Shown: one piece after another, positions 47,501 through 58,559 of the stretch | Position numbering within the stretch: position 1 is the stretch's first letter | Layout: each line of letters opens with the position of its first letter | NCBI GenBank assembly: GCA_027422505.1 | Contig: JAPQWV010000332.1 | Location: forward strand, 124,001-188,000 | Reading direction: 5' to 3' | Length of the DNA stretch: 64,000 nucleotides | Source of the DNA: Craterostigma plantagineum | Lineage: Eukaryota > Streptophyta > Magnoliopsida > Lamiales > Linderniaceae | Notes under the pieces: generated by a model | The model's database searches: none | Told to the model about the DNA's origin: nothing | What the model saw: the letters and a program-made list of their open reading frames with translations, nothing else | Translations under genes and position numbers: made by a program

Positions 47501-47519
47501 ATAAAATAATTAATTGTAC

Positions 47520-47745
47520 TTCCGTGACGCAAAGCTTCGAGTCCACCAGTTTTGGAGGTGGCCATGTTGTACTCATCTACGCATTCCTCGAATGTAATCT
47601 TCTGTGCGATTTCTTCCGGTACAGCAATCTCAGCAATTCATTTATACGATTTTCCAGTGTCAGGTTCTCCAATTTTTTGCAGATGGGCTATGTTGTACTC
47701 ATTTACGCATTCCTCGAATGTAATCTTCTGCGCGACGTCTTCCGA
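47520..47745 (-). pseudogene. Extra partial copies of an NRPE1-like exon
   Basis: The minus strand reads PEEIAQKITFEECVDEYNMA at about 47560-47625, and again in shortened form near 47680-47730. This is the same exon piece that recurs in the larger tandem units that follow, matching the GIPxEIAQRITFEE region of the Pol V largest subunit. Truncated and rearranged. Confidence 0.6.
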
Positions 47746-48550
47746 CAAACCATGTCATGTCCTCGAATGTAATCTTCTCCGCGATTTCTTCTGGTAAATG
47801 AATCTCAACCACTCATTTATATGATTCTCCAATGTCACATCCACCAATTTGTGCATATGGGCCATGTTGTACTCATTTATGCATTTCTGGAATATAATCT
47901 CCGGCGCGATTGCTTTCGGTAAACCAATCTCAGCCGGTCGTTTATATGATTGTCCCGTGATAATGCATTGCGACGGAAACTTATGTCCCTTCCTTATAAA
48001 CAGAGTGTTCATCTTTTCAAGCCACGCCTTCGCAGTTGATGTGTTTACTTCTTTAGACGCTCCAAATCTAGCATGGTCGACAGTCGTGCCCAAAGATATA
48101 ATATGATGATGTCGGTAAAAGAAAAAGAGATTGAAATAACTCACAGTCACGAATCGATTCCACCCTACATCGACGCCAAATGCTTCGCTCACACCACGAA
48201 TATCGTCGGGATAGCTTCTGTCCCAGTCAGTGACGTCCCTAATTCTCATGCAAGAATTTTGGAGAATGCTCCAAAACCTCGACACGTCGCAGTAATCTGA
48301 CATGGAAACTCTCAGTGGTATCGGGGCTTGATACTGGCAAATGCGAGTCCTGTGGCACCGGGGAGCCTGGACAGTCTGAAGGTTTCCTCGAACAGTTTTT
48401 TGTATTATGCTTTTTATAATATAATTATTCTGGATAATGTTTTAGGGCATTTCGTGTATGTGGAGCTGCCAACTCCTGTATACCATCCTGTAGTGAGCTG
48501 AAGAAGGTGGTTCAGATTTAAAAGTAGGAAGGTAATATTAGTCGATAATA
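47745..48550. pseudogene. NRPE1-like captured unit 1 (divergent exon fragments)
   Basis: Minus strand, 48300 down to about 47790: NSCMRIRDVTDWDRSYPDDI and FGVDVGWNRFV, then VDHARFGASKEVNTSTAKAW with EKMNTLFIRKGHKFPSQCII and AEIGLPKAIAPEIIF. Plus strand, 48320-48535: GKCESCGTGEPGQSEG, a short intron-like gap, then HFVYVELPTPVYHP. Both sets resemble the N-terminal zinc-binding region and the following core of the RNA polymerase V (IV/V) largest subunit, which acts in RNA-directed DNA methylation. No complete gene exists; fragments point in opposite directions. Confidence 0.72.
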
Positions 48551-49365
48551 CTTCCGCTGATCCCCATGCCAGGTCCTCGAATTTAATCGTCCGCGCGACT
48601 CTTCTGGTAAACCAATCTCAGCCACTCATTTATATGATTCTCCAGTATCAGGTCCACCAATTTCTGCATATGGCCATGTTATACTCATGTATGCATTTCT
48701 CGAATATACTCTGCGGCGCAATTTCTTTCGGTAAACCAATCTCAGCCGGTCGTTTATATGGTTGTCCGGTGATAACGCACAGTGACGGGAACTTAGAACC
48801 CCTCCTTATAAACAGAGTGTTCATCTTTTCAAGCCACGCCTTGGCAGTTGATGTCTTTACTTCTTTAGACGCTCCAAACCTAGCATGGCCGACAATGGTG
48901 CATACCAAAGATATAATATGTTGTTGGCAATAGAAAAAAAGATTGAAATAACTCACAGTCATGAATCGATTCCACCCAGCATCGACACCAATTGCTTCGC
49001 TCACATCACGAATATCGTAGGGATAGCTTCTGTCCCAGTTGATGATGCCCCTAATTCTCATGCAAGAATTTTGGAGAATGCTCGAAAACCTCGACACGTC
49101 GCAGAAATCTGACATGGAAACTCTCAGTGGTATCAGGGCTTGATACTGGCAAATGCGATACCTGTGGCACCGGGGAGCCTGGACAGTGTGAAGGTTTCCT
49201 CGAACCGTTTATTGTATATGCTTCTTATAATGTAATTACTCTGGATAATGTTTCAGGGCATTTCGGGTATGTGGAGCTGCCAACTCCTGTATACCATCGT
49301 GACCACACTAGTGAGCTAAAGAGGTGCTTGAAGTTTAAAAGTAGGAAGGTAATATTAGTCGATAA
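48550..49365. pseudogene. NRPE1-like captured unit 2
   Basis: Tandem copy of unit 1 with a period of about 812 bases (landmark CGGGGAGCCTGGACAG at 48359 and 49171). Minus strand: SILQNSCMRIRGIINWDRSY, GVDAGWNRFMTV, and AWLEKMNTLFIRRGSKFPSL. Plus strand: LDTGKCDTCGTGEPGQCEG (about 49141-49195), the best preserved zinc-binding block, then after GTTTCAGG at 49250 HFGYVELPTPVYHRDH. Confidence 0.75.
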
Positions 49366-50690
49366 TACTTCTCTTGCTCCCCATGTCACGTCCTCGAATG
49401 TAATCTTCTGCGCGATTTCTTCTGGTAAACAAATCTCAGCCACTATTTATATGATTCTCTAGTGTCAGGTCCACCAATTTGTGCATATGGCCATGTTGTA
49501 CTCATTTATGCATTTCGCGAATATAATTTGCGGCGCGATTTCTTTCGGTAAACCAATCTTAGCCGGTCCTTTATATGGTTGTCCAGTGATTACGCACTAC
49601 GACGGAAACTTAGATCCCTTCCTTATAAATAGAGTGTTCATATTTTCAAGCCACGCCTTGGCAGTTGATGTGTTTACTTCTTTATACGCTCCAAACCTAG
49701 CATGGTCGACAACTGTGCATTCCAAAGATATAATACGATGATGTTGGCAATACAAAAGAGATTGAAATCACCCACAGTCACGAATCGATTCCACCCAGCG
49801 TCGATGCCAAATGCTTCGCTCACATCACGAATATCATCGGGATAGCTTCTGTCCCAGTCCATGATGTCCCTAATTCTCATATCCAAAACCTCGACATGTC
49901 GCAGTAATTTGACATGGAAGCTCTCAGTGGTATTGGGGCTTGATACTGGCAAATGTGAGTTCTATGGCACCGGGGAGCCTGGACAGTAGGGTTGCAAACG
50001 AATCAAACTTTTTTGGTCCGATTCGCGATTCGATTCGAAATTTTAAGATTCGAATTCGAATATTTAGAATACGAATCCGAATAAGAATATTTTTTTCGAT
50101 TCGAGAAATATCCGAATACGAATATGAAATCACAATATTCGATTCGAATATTAATCGAATTATTCGATTCGAATAATATAACATAAAATATAGTATGATT
50201 AATATATATTCACATATAATATATAATAACTCACTAAAACATTTAAAAATAATATGTTATAATTCAATATATGTTTAAATATAATTTATTATAATTCAAT
50301 ATATATTTTAAATATAATATTGTTTATGTTTTATTAAATGAAAAATAAAAGCTGAATTTGAATACAAATATTCGATATTCGAGAAAATATTCGAATTCGA
50401 ATAAGAATCGATTTTATGATTCGATTAAATATTCGAGTATTCGTATTCGTATTCGATTGTCATCCGAATACGAATAGAATATTGCGGTATTCGACTCGAT
50501 TCGATTCGTTTGCAACCCTACTGGACAGTGTGAAGGTTTCCTCGAACAGTTTACTGTATGTGCTTTTTATAATGTAATTACTCTGGATAATGTTTCAAGG
50601 CATTTTATGTATGTCGAGCTGCCAACTCCTGTATACCATCCTAACCACATTAGTGAGCTGAAGATGCTGAGCCTAGTCTATAATACTTCC
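49365..50690. pseudogene. NRPE1-like captured unit 3, split by a MITE
   Basis: Third tandem copy (landmark at 49971, 800 bases after unit 2). Minus strand: RIRDIMDWDRSYPDDIRDVS and FGIDAGWNRFVTV. Plus strand: the GEPGQ zinc-block exon is interrupted at 49987 by the 534-bp MITE, and continues at 50521 with CTGGACAGTGTGAAGG and, after GTTTCAAGGCATTTTATG, YVELPTPVYHPNHISELK (about 50608-50660). Confidence 0.75.
49987..50520. mobile_element. hAT-type MITE (TAGGGTTGCAAACGA family), perfect 8-bp TSD
   Basis: Ends TAGGGTTGCAAACGAATC and GATTCGTTTGCAACCCTA are inverted. The target duplication CTGGACAG is perfect (49979-49986 and 50521-50528). The body is rich in ATTCGAAT, giving strong internal hairpins. 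The two sister units at 48366 and 49178 show the uninterrupted site. Confidence 0.97.
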
Positions 50691-51300
50691 GCTAATCCCC
50701 AAGCATCTCGGTCACTCTGTGAGCCCCAAGTGTCAGGAACCTTTGGTGGTTCGCCCACGTCAGAACTCCAAGCACTGCCAACTGTAAAGGTATCCGACTT
50801 TTTACTCCAAGCATTGCCAACTCCATATGACAAAATATATTTGAAGAAGGCAAATGCAGCCCTCTTGGAGATTGTGAGCCCCAGGCATTGGATGGCCTTA
50901 AGCCACTACCGTCCTTAGCTTCCCAAAAACTGTTGTGGACATATTGACATGAAAAACCTCAGGGTGATACAACGCTGAAAGACTCGTCTTACCAAGATTG
51001 TTTATTGTTTTTGAAAGAATAGCATCAGGCAAAGCTTCGTGTCCACCCATTTTGGAGATGGCCATGTTATGCTCATCTACACGCTCCTCGAATGTAATTT
51101 TCTACATAATTTCTTCCGGTAAACCAATGTTAGGTACTCAATTTTATGATTCTACAGTGCAGGTCAACAAATTTGTGCAGATGGGCCATGTTGTATTCAT
51201 TGACGCATTCCTCGAATAATCTTCTCCGCATCGTCTTCCGACAAACCATTTGCAGGCATTGCTTTTAGTAGAGCCATTCTTGTTCAGAAGTTGTTAACCT
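50690..51300. other. Rearranged sequence at the end of the NRPE1-like array
   Basis: 50690-50930 is open on the plus strand (SLCEPQVSGTFGGSPTSELQ...) but no family is recognised. At about 51040-51130 and 51170-51250 the minus strand again shows broken versions of the EEIAQKITFEE exon piece, inverted copies of what is seen at 47560, so the array has ragged ends. Confidence 0.5.
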
Positions 51301-53140
51301 TAAATGTGTTAGAAAGTGAGTTTTGTTTGTTATGCAATGGGTTTTGAAAATAGAATAACGTGGTGAAAGAATTAGCTCACTGATCACTGGTTTACGCGCT
51401 CCAATCTTCTTACCATGAACTCATTCAAGAAGTGTCAAGATCAAACATATCCGCCCCGATACCAAAAGATTGCTAAATGGATCTACTAAGAGCCGCAGAC
51501 TAACATCATTGTCTTCATCGTCGAGCGATGTGTATGAGAATACAAATTTTCCGTTCACCACTTCTAGTGATTCCTCGTCATGAGAAGTCAAGAAATATAT
51601 CTGTAGATACCTAATTGAAAACGGACATGATTTTAATGATGCCTTCTTCTCCCAGCTTCAAGAAGATGATCATTCTCTATTATGGGAAAGCCCAGTTCAA
51701 ATTGCCGACCGTAAAGGAGTTCAATTTTTAAGGCCATCGTTAGAGAATGGATCCTTATGTCGAAATTGTTAAGAATTCGTGGGCTGATAATGGTCGCACC
51801 GTTTTATTAGATTAATGGATTGATCAAAAAGGTCGATATGTGATGAATGTATTAACTGCTGCCCAAAGGGAATCCTTTACTTCAACTCATGCGATGTTTC
51901 TAATAAGAATAATGAAAAATACTATTCCTACCAAGACCGTTTATCGTTTTTGAAAGAATAGTGTCAGGCAATGTTATTCAATTTATTTTATATGTATTAT
52001 ATCAGTCAGATTTATGATCTGCGCCACCGTTAGTGATACACGTACATGTATACATACATGTGGCCCAACTTACGAATATGTATGGAGTGTATATAATAAA
52101 ATGTTTTATTATACCGAAAACTACGATTTATTAAGGATAATAATTATGGAGGTAATTTAATCTATATAGGGCAACAAATCTGACCAGTATATATAGGCCA
52201 CATATTGTTTTGTTCTTTTATAGTATATGGGCCGAAATAAATTGCTAAAAGCCTAGAACTTTTTACCTGGGCCAATTTTTTCCTGGGCCAATTAAAATTA
52301 TGTGTCTTTATTTTATTTAAAAATTAATATTTTCTGGCTCATATCACGCAATTAACAAACATGGGTCTTAAAAACTATTAAAATGTTTAAATTTAAAATT
52401 ATGAATTTGGAAAACCGGCCCTGGTAATTAAACGATACAATGCAATCGTCCATTACATAGCAGATCATTAGTCGCATCTGTCTCTACATGCAACCGCTTA
52501 TTTCAAGTACAATATATATACATTTTTTTCAAATTAATATTTTATATTGATATTCCTATGTAAAATTTATGCTCGAATACATACGAATCGAATTAATCAT
52601 CTAATATTATTTCCCAAATACTAATCTTGCAAAGATAGAAAAGGCCGTTCTATCATCAACATAGGCACAAAAGTATCTAAGAGAAAAATATACGTATTAC
52701 TCATCAAAAAGTAGTTCTGCGTTAGAAACATTCTTCTAGAAGGAGAGAACTCGTAGGAGTTTGGTAAACCGGCATGATTCGATTTAAGGTGATTAAGGTG
52801 ATCAAGGAAATGTGTCTTTTCGTCTCCCGTGCCTTGATTAATATAGATGTGGCTTTCACTTCTACACCAAATGAATACAGCGTATGTAGGAATAAAAAGA
52901 AATCAACTTTATTGTAAGACTGTTCATCATCCAAAAAGGGAAAAGATTGAGCCCTATCACGCTATATTTGGTCAAATATTCCGGTGAATTGTGTTGAACT
53001 TAATGGTTTACTATGTGTTAACCTTATTTTTTATATGTGTTCTTCTTTTATTCCTAAAATCTTAATTTATTGAATAAATATAACTCGGGTAAAGGGAACA
53101 TAAAATGGCATTGGGAATTATCCATTCTGCTATTTGAGTA
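51300..53140. other. Mostly AT-rich Helitron interior, no gene supported
   Basis: About 51370-51600, minus strand, holds a short protein-like stretch (EESLEVVNGKFVFSYTSLDD, then SLRLLVDPFSNLLVSG) that may be another captured exon; no family recognised. The rest is AT-rich with no coding signal. Confidence 0.4.
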
Positions 53141-53141
53141 C

Positions 53142-53400
53142 GCACATTGTACCTCGATGGAATAAGACTGCGTAAAGCTGCTAATATGTTTTTAGAATTA
53201 CACGACTGATTAAGACTGCTCTGTAAAGGTCGACTATTTTATGTACCAGACTTCCAAAAGGAATTATGAATGTTGCAATTTGAATGGGCACATTGTACCT
53301 CGATGGAATAACAATGCGTAAGATTGCTAATATGTCTTTAGAATTATATGACTGTTTAAGACTGCTAATGACTTTAGAATTATAACACCGCGTACAAATG
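53142..53400. repeat. Direct repeat, offset 146 bp
   Basis: GCACATTGTACCTCGATGGA occurs at 53142 and 53288, each followed by a diverged AATATGT(T/C)TTTAGAATTA and AAGACTGCT block. Confidence 0.8.
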
Positions 53401-53496
53401 CAACAATGATATTACAAATGTAAGTAGGCAAACCATAGAAACATGAGGTTGTACGATACTAAGGCCGAAGGCGTTACACTGATTGCTTTGTATTCG

Positions 53497-53775
53497 CTAT
53501 TCTCTGAGAAGGTGATACCCCACTTTGTAAGAAACAAATGCATCGATGAAATCCCAAAGTGCTTTACTGATCCTGTTGAGATAAGCGAGTTGGATAATGA
53601 GACATCTACGGTCGATGCTTAATTGTAGAGTGGCTGCTTTGTTGACTACGCCACGAGTCCAAACCAGTCTGCACTCAACGTCGAGGCCAACCAGCGTCGG
53701 GATGGAAACGTCAACTTCTCGAAGCCATTCGGTTACAGTGCTGGATTCGCTGGTCATGGTTGTTACGATGATCAT
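53497..53775 (-). pseudogene. WRN-type 3'-5' exonuclease exon fragment
   Basis: The minus strand reads VTEWLREVDVSIPTLVGLDV (with VGLDVE, the first DnaQ-like exonuclease motif), then NKAATLQLSIDRRCLIIQL and an ALWDFIDAFVSYKVGYHLL end. The plant Werner-like exonuclease family has VGLDVEWRP ... VATLQLCVGRRCLIFQL at this place. Here the W after GLDVE is C, and the frame stops after about 90 codons, so only one exon's worth remains. Probably captured by the Helitron. Confidence 0.65.
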
Positions 53776-53901
53776 ATTACTAAATTGTACATTAACTATC
53801 CTCGTAGTCAGTGTATCTGGTAATGCCGATTCTCTACGTATTTCTTTTTTATATTTGGCACTTTCGTTTGTTCGTTTGTAAAGTTAATCTATTTATAGTG
53901 A

Positions 53902-54440
53902 ACATCGAAGTAAAACGGAAAGGCATAATTTGTAGGCGACTTTTGCTATGTACCTATATGGAAGAACGAATTTTGGGCGCGACCCTCTGAGTGCAGTCGT
54001 TAGTGGGTATGGATACATGCATACCCATGTTATGAGTTTGATGAGTACGAATTTAAACCGTCTTATCGTTTAATGGTACATAAATGTTTATCAACAATAA
54101 ATTTTTTAAATTCAACTGCAATAATTTAATTTGCCTTTAAAGTCATCTACACGTTAATTTGCAGATAATGTGTAACGTACCTCGAAGGAAAACGAAGCGA
54201 TGTAGTTTGTAGGCGACTTTCGCCGTGCACCGATTAATGTGTTATGGAAGCACGAATCTTGGATGCGACTCTCCGAGTGCAGTCGTCAGGGTATGGATAC
54301 ATGCATACTCATATTATGAGCTTGATGAGTAAGAATTTAAACATTCTTATCGTTCGATGCTACATAAATCTTCATCAACAATAAATTTTTTATGCAAATT
54401 TAAGTGCAACAATTTAATTGTAACGTGATAAACTTTTGAT
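53902..54440. repeat. 277-bp tandem direct repeat
   Basis: Two diverged copies, aligned by TGTAGGCGAC (53931 and 54208), CTC(T/C)GAGTGCAGTCGT, GGATACATGCATAC and ATCAACAATAAATTTTTTA. Confidence 0.88.
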
Positions 54441-54589
54441 ATTTTGTGTTGGTAAAATGAAAATGGTCATTTCTGAACAGCACTGATGGTGGTTCATTCT
54501 CCAGTTTTCTGATAAATGATTGTTGCAATATCACCGTTTCAGTAAATATTAAATTATATTATAAAAATATTCCATAACCTTATTGCGGA

Positions 54590-54660
54590 CGGCTGTTGAG
54601 TGTTAATAGCACGGGTTTTCTATTTTTTTTCAAGTATATAGACCGCATGCATATGTTAAT
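54590..54660 (-). mobile_element. Third Helitron-3'-like segment
   Basis: TAGCACGGGTTTTCTATTTTTTT then CAAGTATATAGACCGCATGCATATGTTAATAAG, nearly the same as 46950-47000. The pairing arm of the hairpin is eroded. It suggests that 54600-56325 is itself a Helitron-derived unit. Confidence 0.45.
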
Positions 54661-55559
54661 AAGTATAATATCAGTTGTTTATGCAGTTGAGCAGTGCATT
54701 GTACTCAATTATATTTAGATAATGTTTTCATGAAGTGCTTTGCTAGACTTTGAACAATTTCATTGTCACATGTGTGATTTTCGGTATTACGTAATCGGGC
54801 ACACCATTTGAAGTACTATCAAATCATATATTAAGTTGATTGATTTATACAAATTACCACTTGTACAGGAAAACAGAAATAGTGAGATAGCCCATATATT
54901 CCTCTATTTCTTCAACGGTAATTTCCTCTATGCCATCCTTTGCAAACATCGATGACATAGCCGACCTGAGCATGTACACTGCACATTCGCCACCACTGTT
55001 AAATTTACACCGTAATTTTGTGAGAACTTATGAAACGGATGCCAGAAGAATCTCCGGAAACCACACCCATGGTAGTATGCTCATTGAACCTCATCATGTA
55101 ACGATGATCAGTGATACGGTAGCTAGGAGATGCATTAACAACCTCAAATTTTGATATAGAAAATAAAAGATCGTCCTTCAAAGAATCCTGAAATTTGTGA
55201 GCTATCTAGATTTGAATTGTAGCCTGCATGGTCTTGTCCTGTACCAAAAAATTAAAAAACTTCATCATATTCAACAAATACAATAAAATTATATGAGAGT
55301 AAAAAATGTTGAGTAATCAAAATAAAAAACTAAATAACCTCCTCATCCAAGACAATAAGATCAAGACTCATGGCAGCCCCATTTTTACGCAAGTTCCTCG
55401 ATGTCCAGAAACAGAGAATACGAACGACAACAGAGACAAACCAGACTTGGGGGTCAACTCACCAAGAACGCATGATTTAATTAAATCACTCATACTGACG
55501 GCACAATGAGTAAATATATTCAGAAAGTCGTGTGGACATAAGCAGCGACAAGCTTGAAT

Positions 55560-56110
55560 TTATAGCACCTCAAGGAGGAACAAATCAAACGCTCTTTAAG
55601 AAGACGAAACCTTTCGCAGAAATATGCCATGTAAATGCACTACCGACAGTGAATGTAAGCAAACGAAACGGAAGACCTTTGGAATACCCACTATGAATGC
55701 ACTAATGCCAATACATATAAGCAAACAAAACGCACTACGATAATCGACCAGATAAGAAGCATAGTACTAAATACAATGACCACTCATGCGATGTATTATC
55801 ACGAAGACGAAACGTTTATTAAGGAAAATACCCGCGTGGAATGCACTACTGCCAGTGCAAATAACCAAATGAAACCCACTATAGTGAACGACCATGTACG
55901 AAGAATAAAACTTAATGCGTTGACCACTCATTAGTGACAGTATACACCGTTCAAATAGACCGGCCTGAAGCATTAACCACATACACTCATGGAAACGATG
56001 CTCTATGACCGTTGATGTCACACAACATAATGGGGCAAGACCGCGGTACAAACACAGGAACCTCATTAATGGAATACGTCCATTGATGCTACATGTAACA
56101 TAAAACGTAT
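55560..56110. repeat. Diverged repeat units (GAATGCACTAxxGCCAxT)
   Basis: At least three weakly similar units containing AATGCACTA(C/A)(T/C)GCCA(G/A)TG or close variants, AAGCAAACAAAACG-like blocks and AATGACCACTCAT, spaced about 80-190 bases. No coding signal. Confidence 0.5.
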
Positions 56111-56538
56111 TTACTACATGGACAATTGCGTAAACACACACAACCAAAAGTGAATAAAATCAGTTTCACGACGGCACGTCAGCAGAGAATGAAATAGATA
56201 CACAGTCGTACATTGCACGTAGACATAAACAACGTAAAACGACATCGTTTGAGGGCAAACATTGGTGGGCGGGGGAATATTTTGCCGACGTGTCGTCACA
56301 GTAGAGACCCTATTCAACTTTTATATATATAATTACTAATCACGTCTGACCCATCTCGATCTTGCAATTTAAATTCTCAATTTATTGTTCCGAAAAAACC
56401 CTCGATATGCACCGAAATATTCAATCAAGTATTGACATTGAATTTATATTCTCAATTAAACAATATTAATGGTAACTGGAAGTTGATTTCAAATAAATAT
56501 TTTCTTATTCTAAATTTATACTCTTTCAAAGTGATATA

Positions 56539-57815
56539 GGCTTAAATATTTTGTCGTCCCGTAACTAAGAGGTGGTAGCATTATAGGGACTTGTATTTTA
56601 GTCGTTGGCATAGGGACATTAACTTTAAAACAATGGCAATTTAGGGACGTCATTATACGACCCGACCTTGTATTTTTATCCAAACCCGCTGATGTAGCGC
56701 CACCCGCTGACATGTGTGCTTAAAGACTCGACAAGTCATTAAAAATTACGACGTGGCGCCACGTCATAAAAATTACTGACGTGGCGCTACATAATCAATA
56801 AAAAAGTGAAAATAGCTCCCATCGTTTCTCTGTCGGTGCACTATTCATCATCTTCTCCATCGTTTTTCTTCTCAAAACATCGGATACAGCTCACTGCCCA
56901 AGGGTATGCTCACGGCCAAAACCATTCGACCACCGTAGTCCAGCTAAAACCTGCCAATTTTGCCCACTAGTTCGGCATCTGCCAGTGACCCTAACCAAGT
57001 CAAAAATCGATAACCGCATCGGCGGCAGTGTATCGGAGCGGTACCACCGCAAAACCAGCCCAATCGCCCAAAACCCACCACCAAAAGGCGACGCCGAAGG
57101 CAGGAATGAAGTTTCGGGGTCTGAGAGCGGTCGTGATTGGTGGTTGCAGTGGTCACCTTCGAGGATGACACAGATCTTCAGCACCTGATCGACTACGGTG
57201 GGCTGTGATAATTGAAACCAAATTCGCAAAATCAAGGATGCCCATGTCGTGGTTGGTGGGTTGGTGACGACGGAGGAGTTGATGTGACGGCTTGGGAGGT
57301 GGTTCGTGGGTGGTGGCTGCGGTGGTGGTGACGGCTCTGGGGATGGTGCCGGCTTGGTGGTGGTGCTGGCTCGAGGTGGTGCCAGCAAAGGAGGAGGTGG
57401 AATGAAAGTGACGGTGATTGACGAGGAAGGGTGGAGACGAGGAAGATGAATCGATTTTTTAATTCATTTTTATTTTAATACGAGGGAGATGAATTGATAT
57501 TTTTAATTAATTTTTATTTTAATATGGTGGGCTTGGGTTTTCTACTTTTTTTTTTATTTTTTATGTGGCGCCACATTAGCAACTTTATGATGGGGCGCGA
57601 AGTCGGATTCTTTTAATGTGTCGAGCCTTTCAAGAACACATGTCACTATGTCAGGGTCGGACAACACATCAGCGGGTTTGGGTCAAAATACAAGGCAAAA
57701 TATCCCTAAATTGTCATTTTTTTAAAGTTAATGTCTCTATTTTGCCAACGACTAAAATACGTATCCCTGTAATGCTACCACCCCTTAGTTAAGGAACGAA
57801 AAAAATATGTAACCC
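56539..57815. mobile_element. Long-TIR element, possibly Pack-MULE-like
   Basis: The first about 120 bases (GTCCCGTAACTAAGAGGTGG, GTATTTTAGTCGTTGGCA, CATTAACTTTAAAACAATG, CAATTTAGGGA) return inverted at the right end (CAACGACTAAAATACG, GCTACCACCCCTTAGTTAAG). The CCCGCTGATGT block also pairs. The interior (56840-57440) is GC-rich, proline/threonine-coding on the minus strand, and unlike the AT-rich flanks. No perfect target duplication was found. Confidence 0.65.
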
Positions 57816-58021
57816 TAATATATATGTTTATACACTCATGCAACCCAACTTCTCTTACGTTCTTTCTGTTTTTTTCAAAACGATAGCTTGAATAAATTAA
57901 CAAAGATACAGGGGCTAAATAGCCTAAAGGGTCTCACCGGTACATCGTCAACCGGGAGAATAAAGGTTCACAAACGGCACAACACAACCCCACAAATGGG
58001 GACGCAACACTCCCACGTGGG

Positions 58022-58551
58022 CAGGGGCGGAGCTAGAAAATAATTCGAGGATAGGCAAAATTTTAAAATAAATCACCACAAAATTTTTAAAAATTGGATA
58101 TAATAAACCATATATTACTCTAAAATTTTTCTTAATTAATTATAAGATCCGTTCTTCGATATAGAAAGTCATTCAAACCCTAGACCGTAATTTTTAAGTA
58201 TAAAAGAAAAGGCCAATCAGATTCATATTCTCTTAATTGTGATCATTAATCCTAAAATTGATTCGTAATATTCATTATATGTTAAACAACTAAATAGAAA
58301 ATAACTATCTTACCTTAACATTCACTTTCAAGGAAAGAGATGTTTTATATTAATATTATCTATACGTTGAAAGACATCTATGCGACTTTAAGGACATGTA
58401 GATATATACATATATAATACATATATCTTCTGAACGATGGGCAAACACATAAATATACATGCACATATTTTTTCAATAAGTCACAGCACTACATTATACA
58501 TATAAACATATTTTTTTCAGGGTAGGCAGGCATGAAGTGGCTCCGCCACTG
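58022..58551. mobile_element. hAT-type MITE (CAGGGGCGGAGCTAG family)
   Basis: Ends CAGGGGCGGAGCTAG and GTGGCTCCGCCACTG are inverted. Target duplication CACGTGGG (58014-58021) versus CATGTGGG (58552-58559), 7 of 8. AT-rich core, 530 bp. Confidence 0.85.
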
Positions 58552-58559
58552 CATGTGGG

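Larger units (their letters stand above)
46938..56325 (-). mobile_element. Helitron-like region with captured gene fragments
   Basis: On the minus strand the putative 3' end is the hairpin ACCCGTGCATCGCACGGGT (46942-46960, perfect 8-base arms) followed by CTAA (46938-46941), the CTRR end of Helitrons. The putative 5' end, about 56300-56325, reads TATATAAAAGTTGAATAGGG and TCTCTACTGTGACGACACG, like other plant Helitron starts. There are no TIRs and no target duplication. No RepHel gene is present. The 5' end is the weaker call, and related hairpin-proximal sequences at about 47440 and 54600 show that more than one Helitron may be merged here. Confidence 0.45.

Noticed and set aside
47755..49952. 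Expressed RNA polymerase V subunit gene
   Set aside because: Units are tandem partial copies with exons on opposite strands, and the proposed introns lack proper acceptors, so no functional polymerase subunit can be made.
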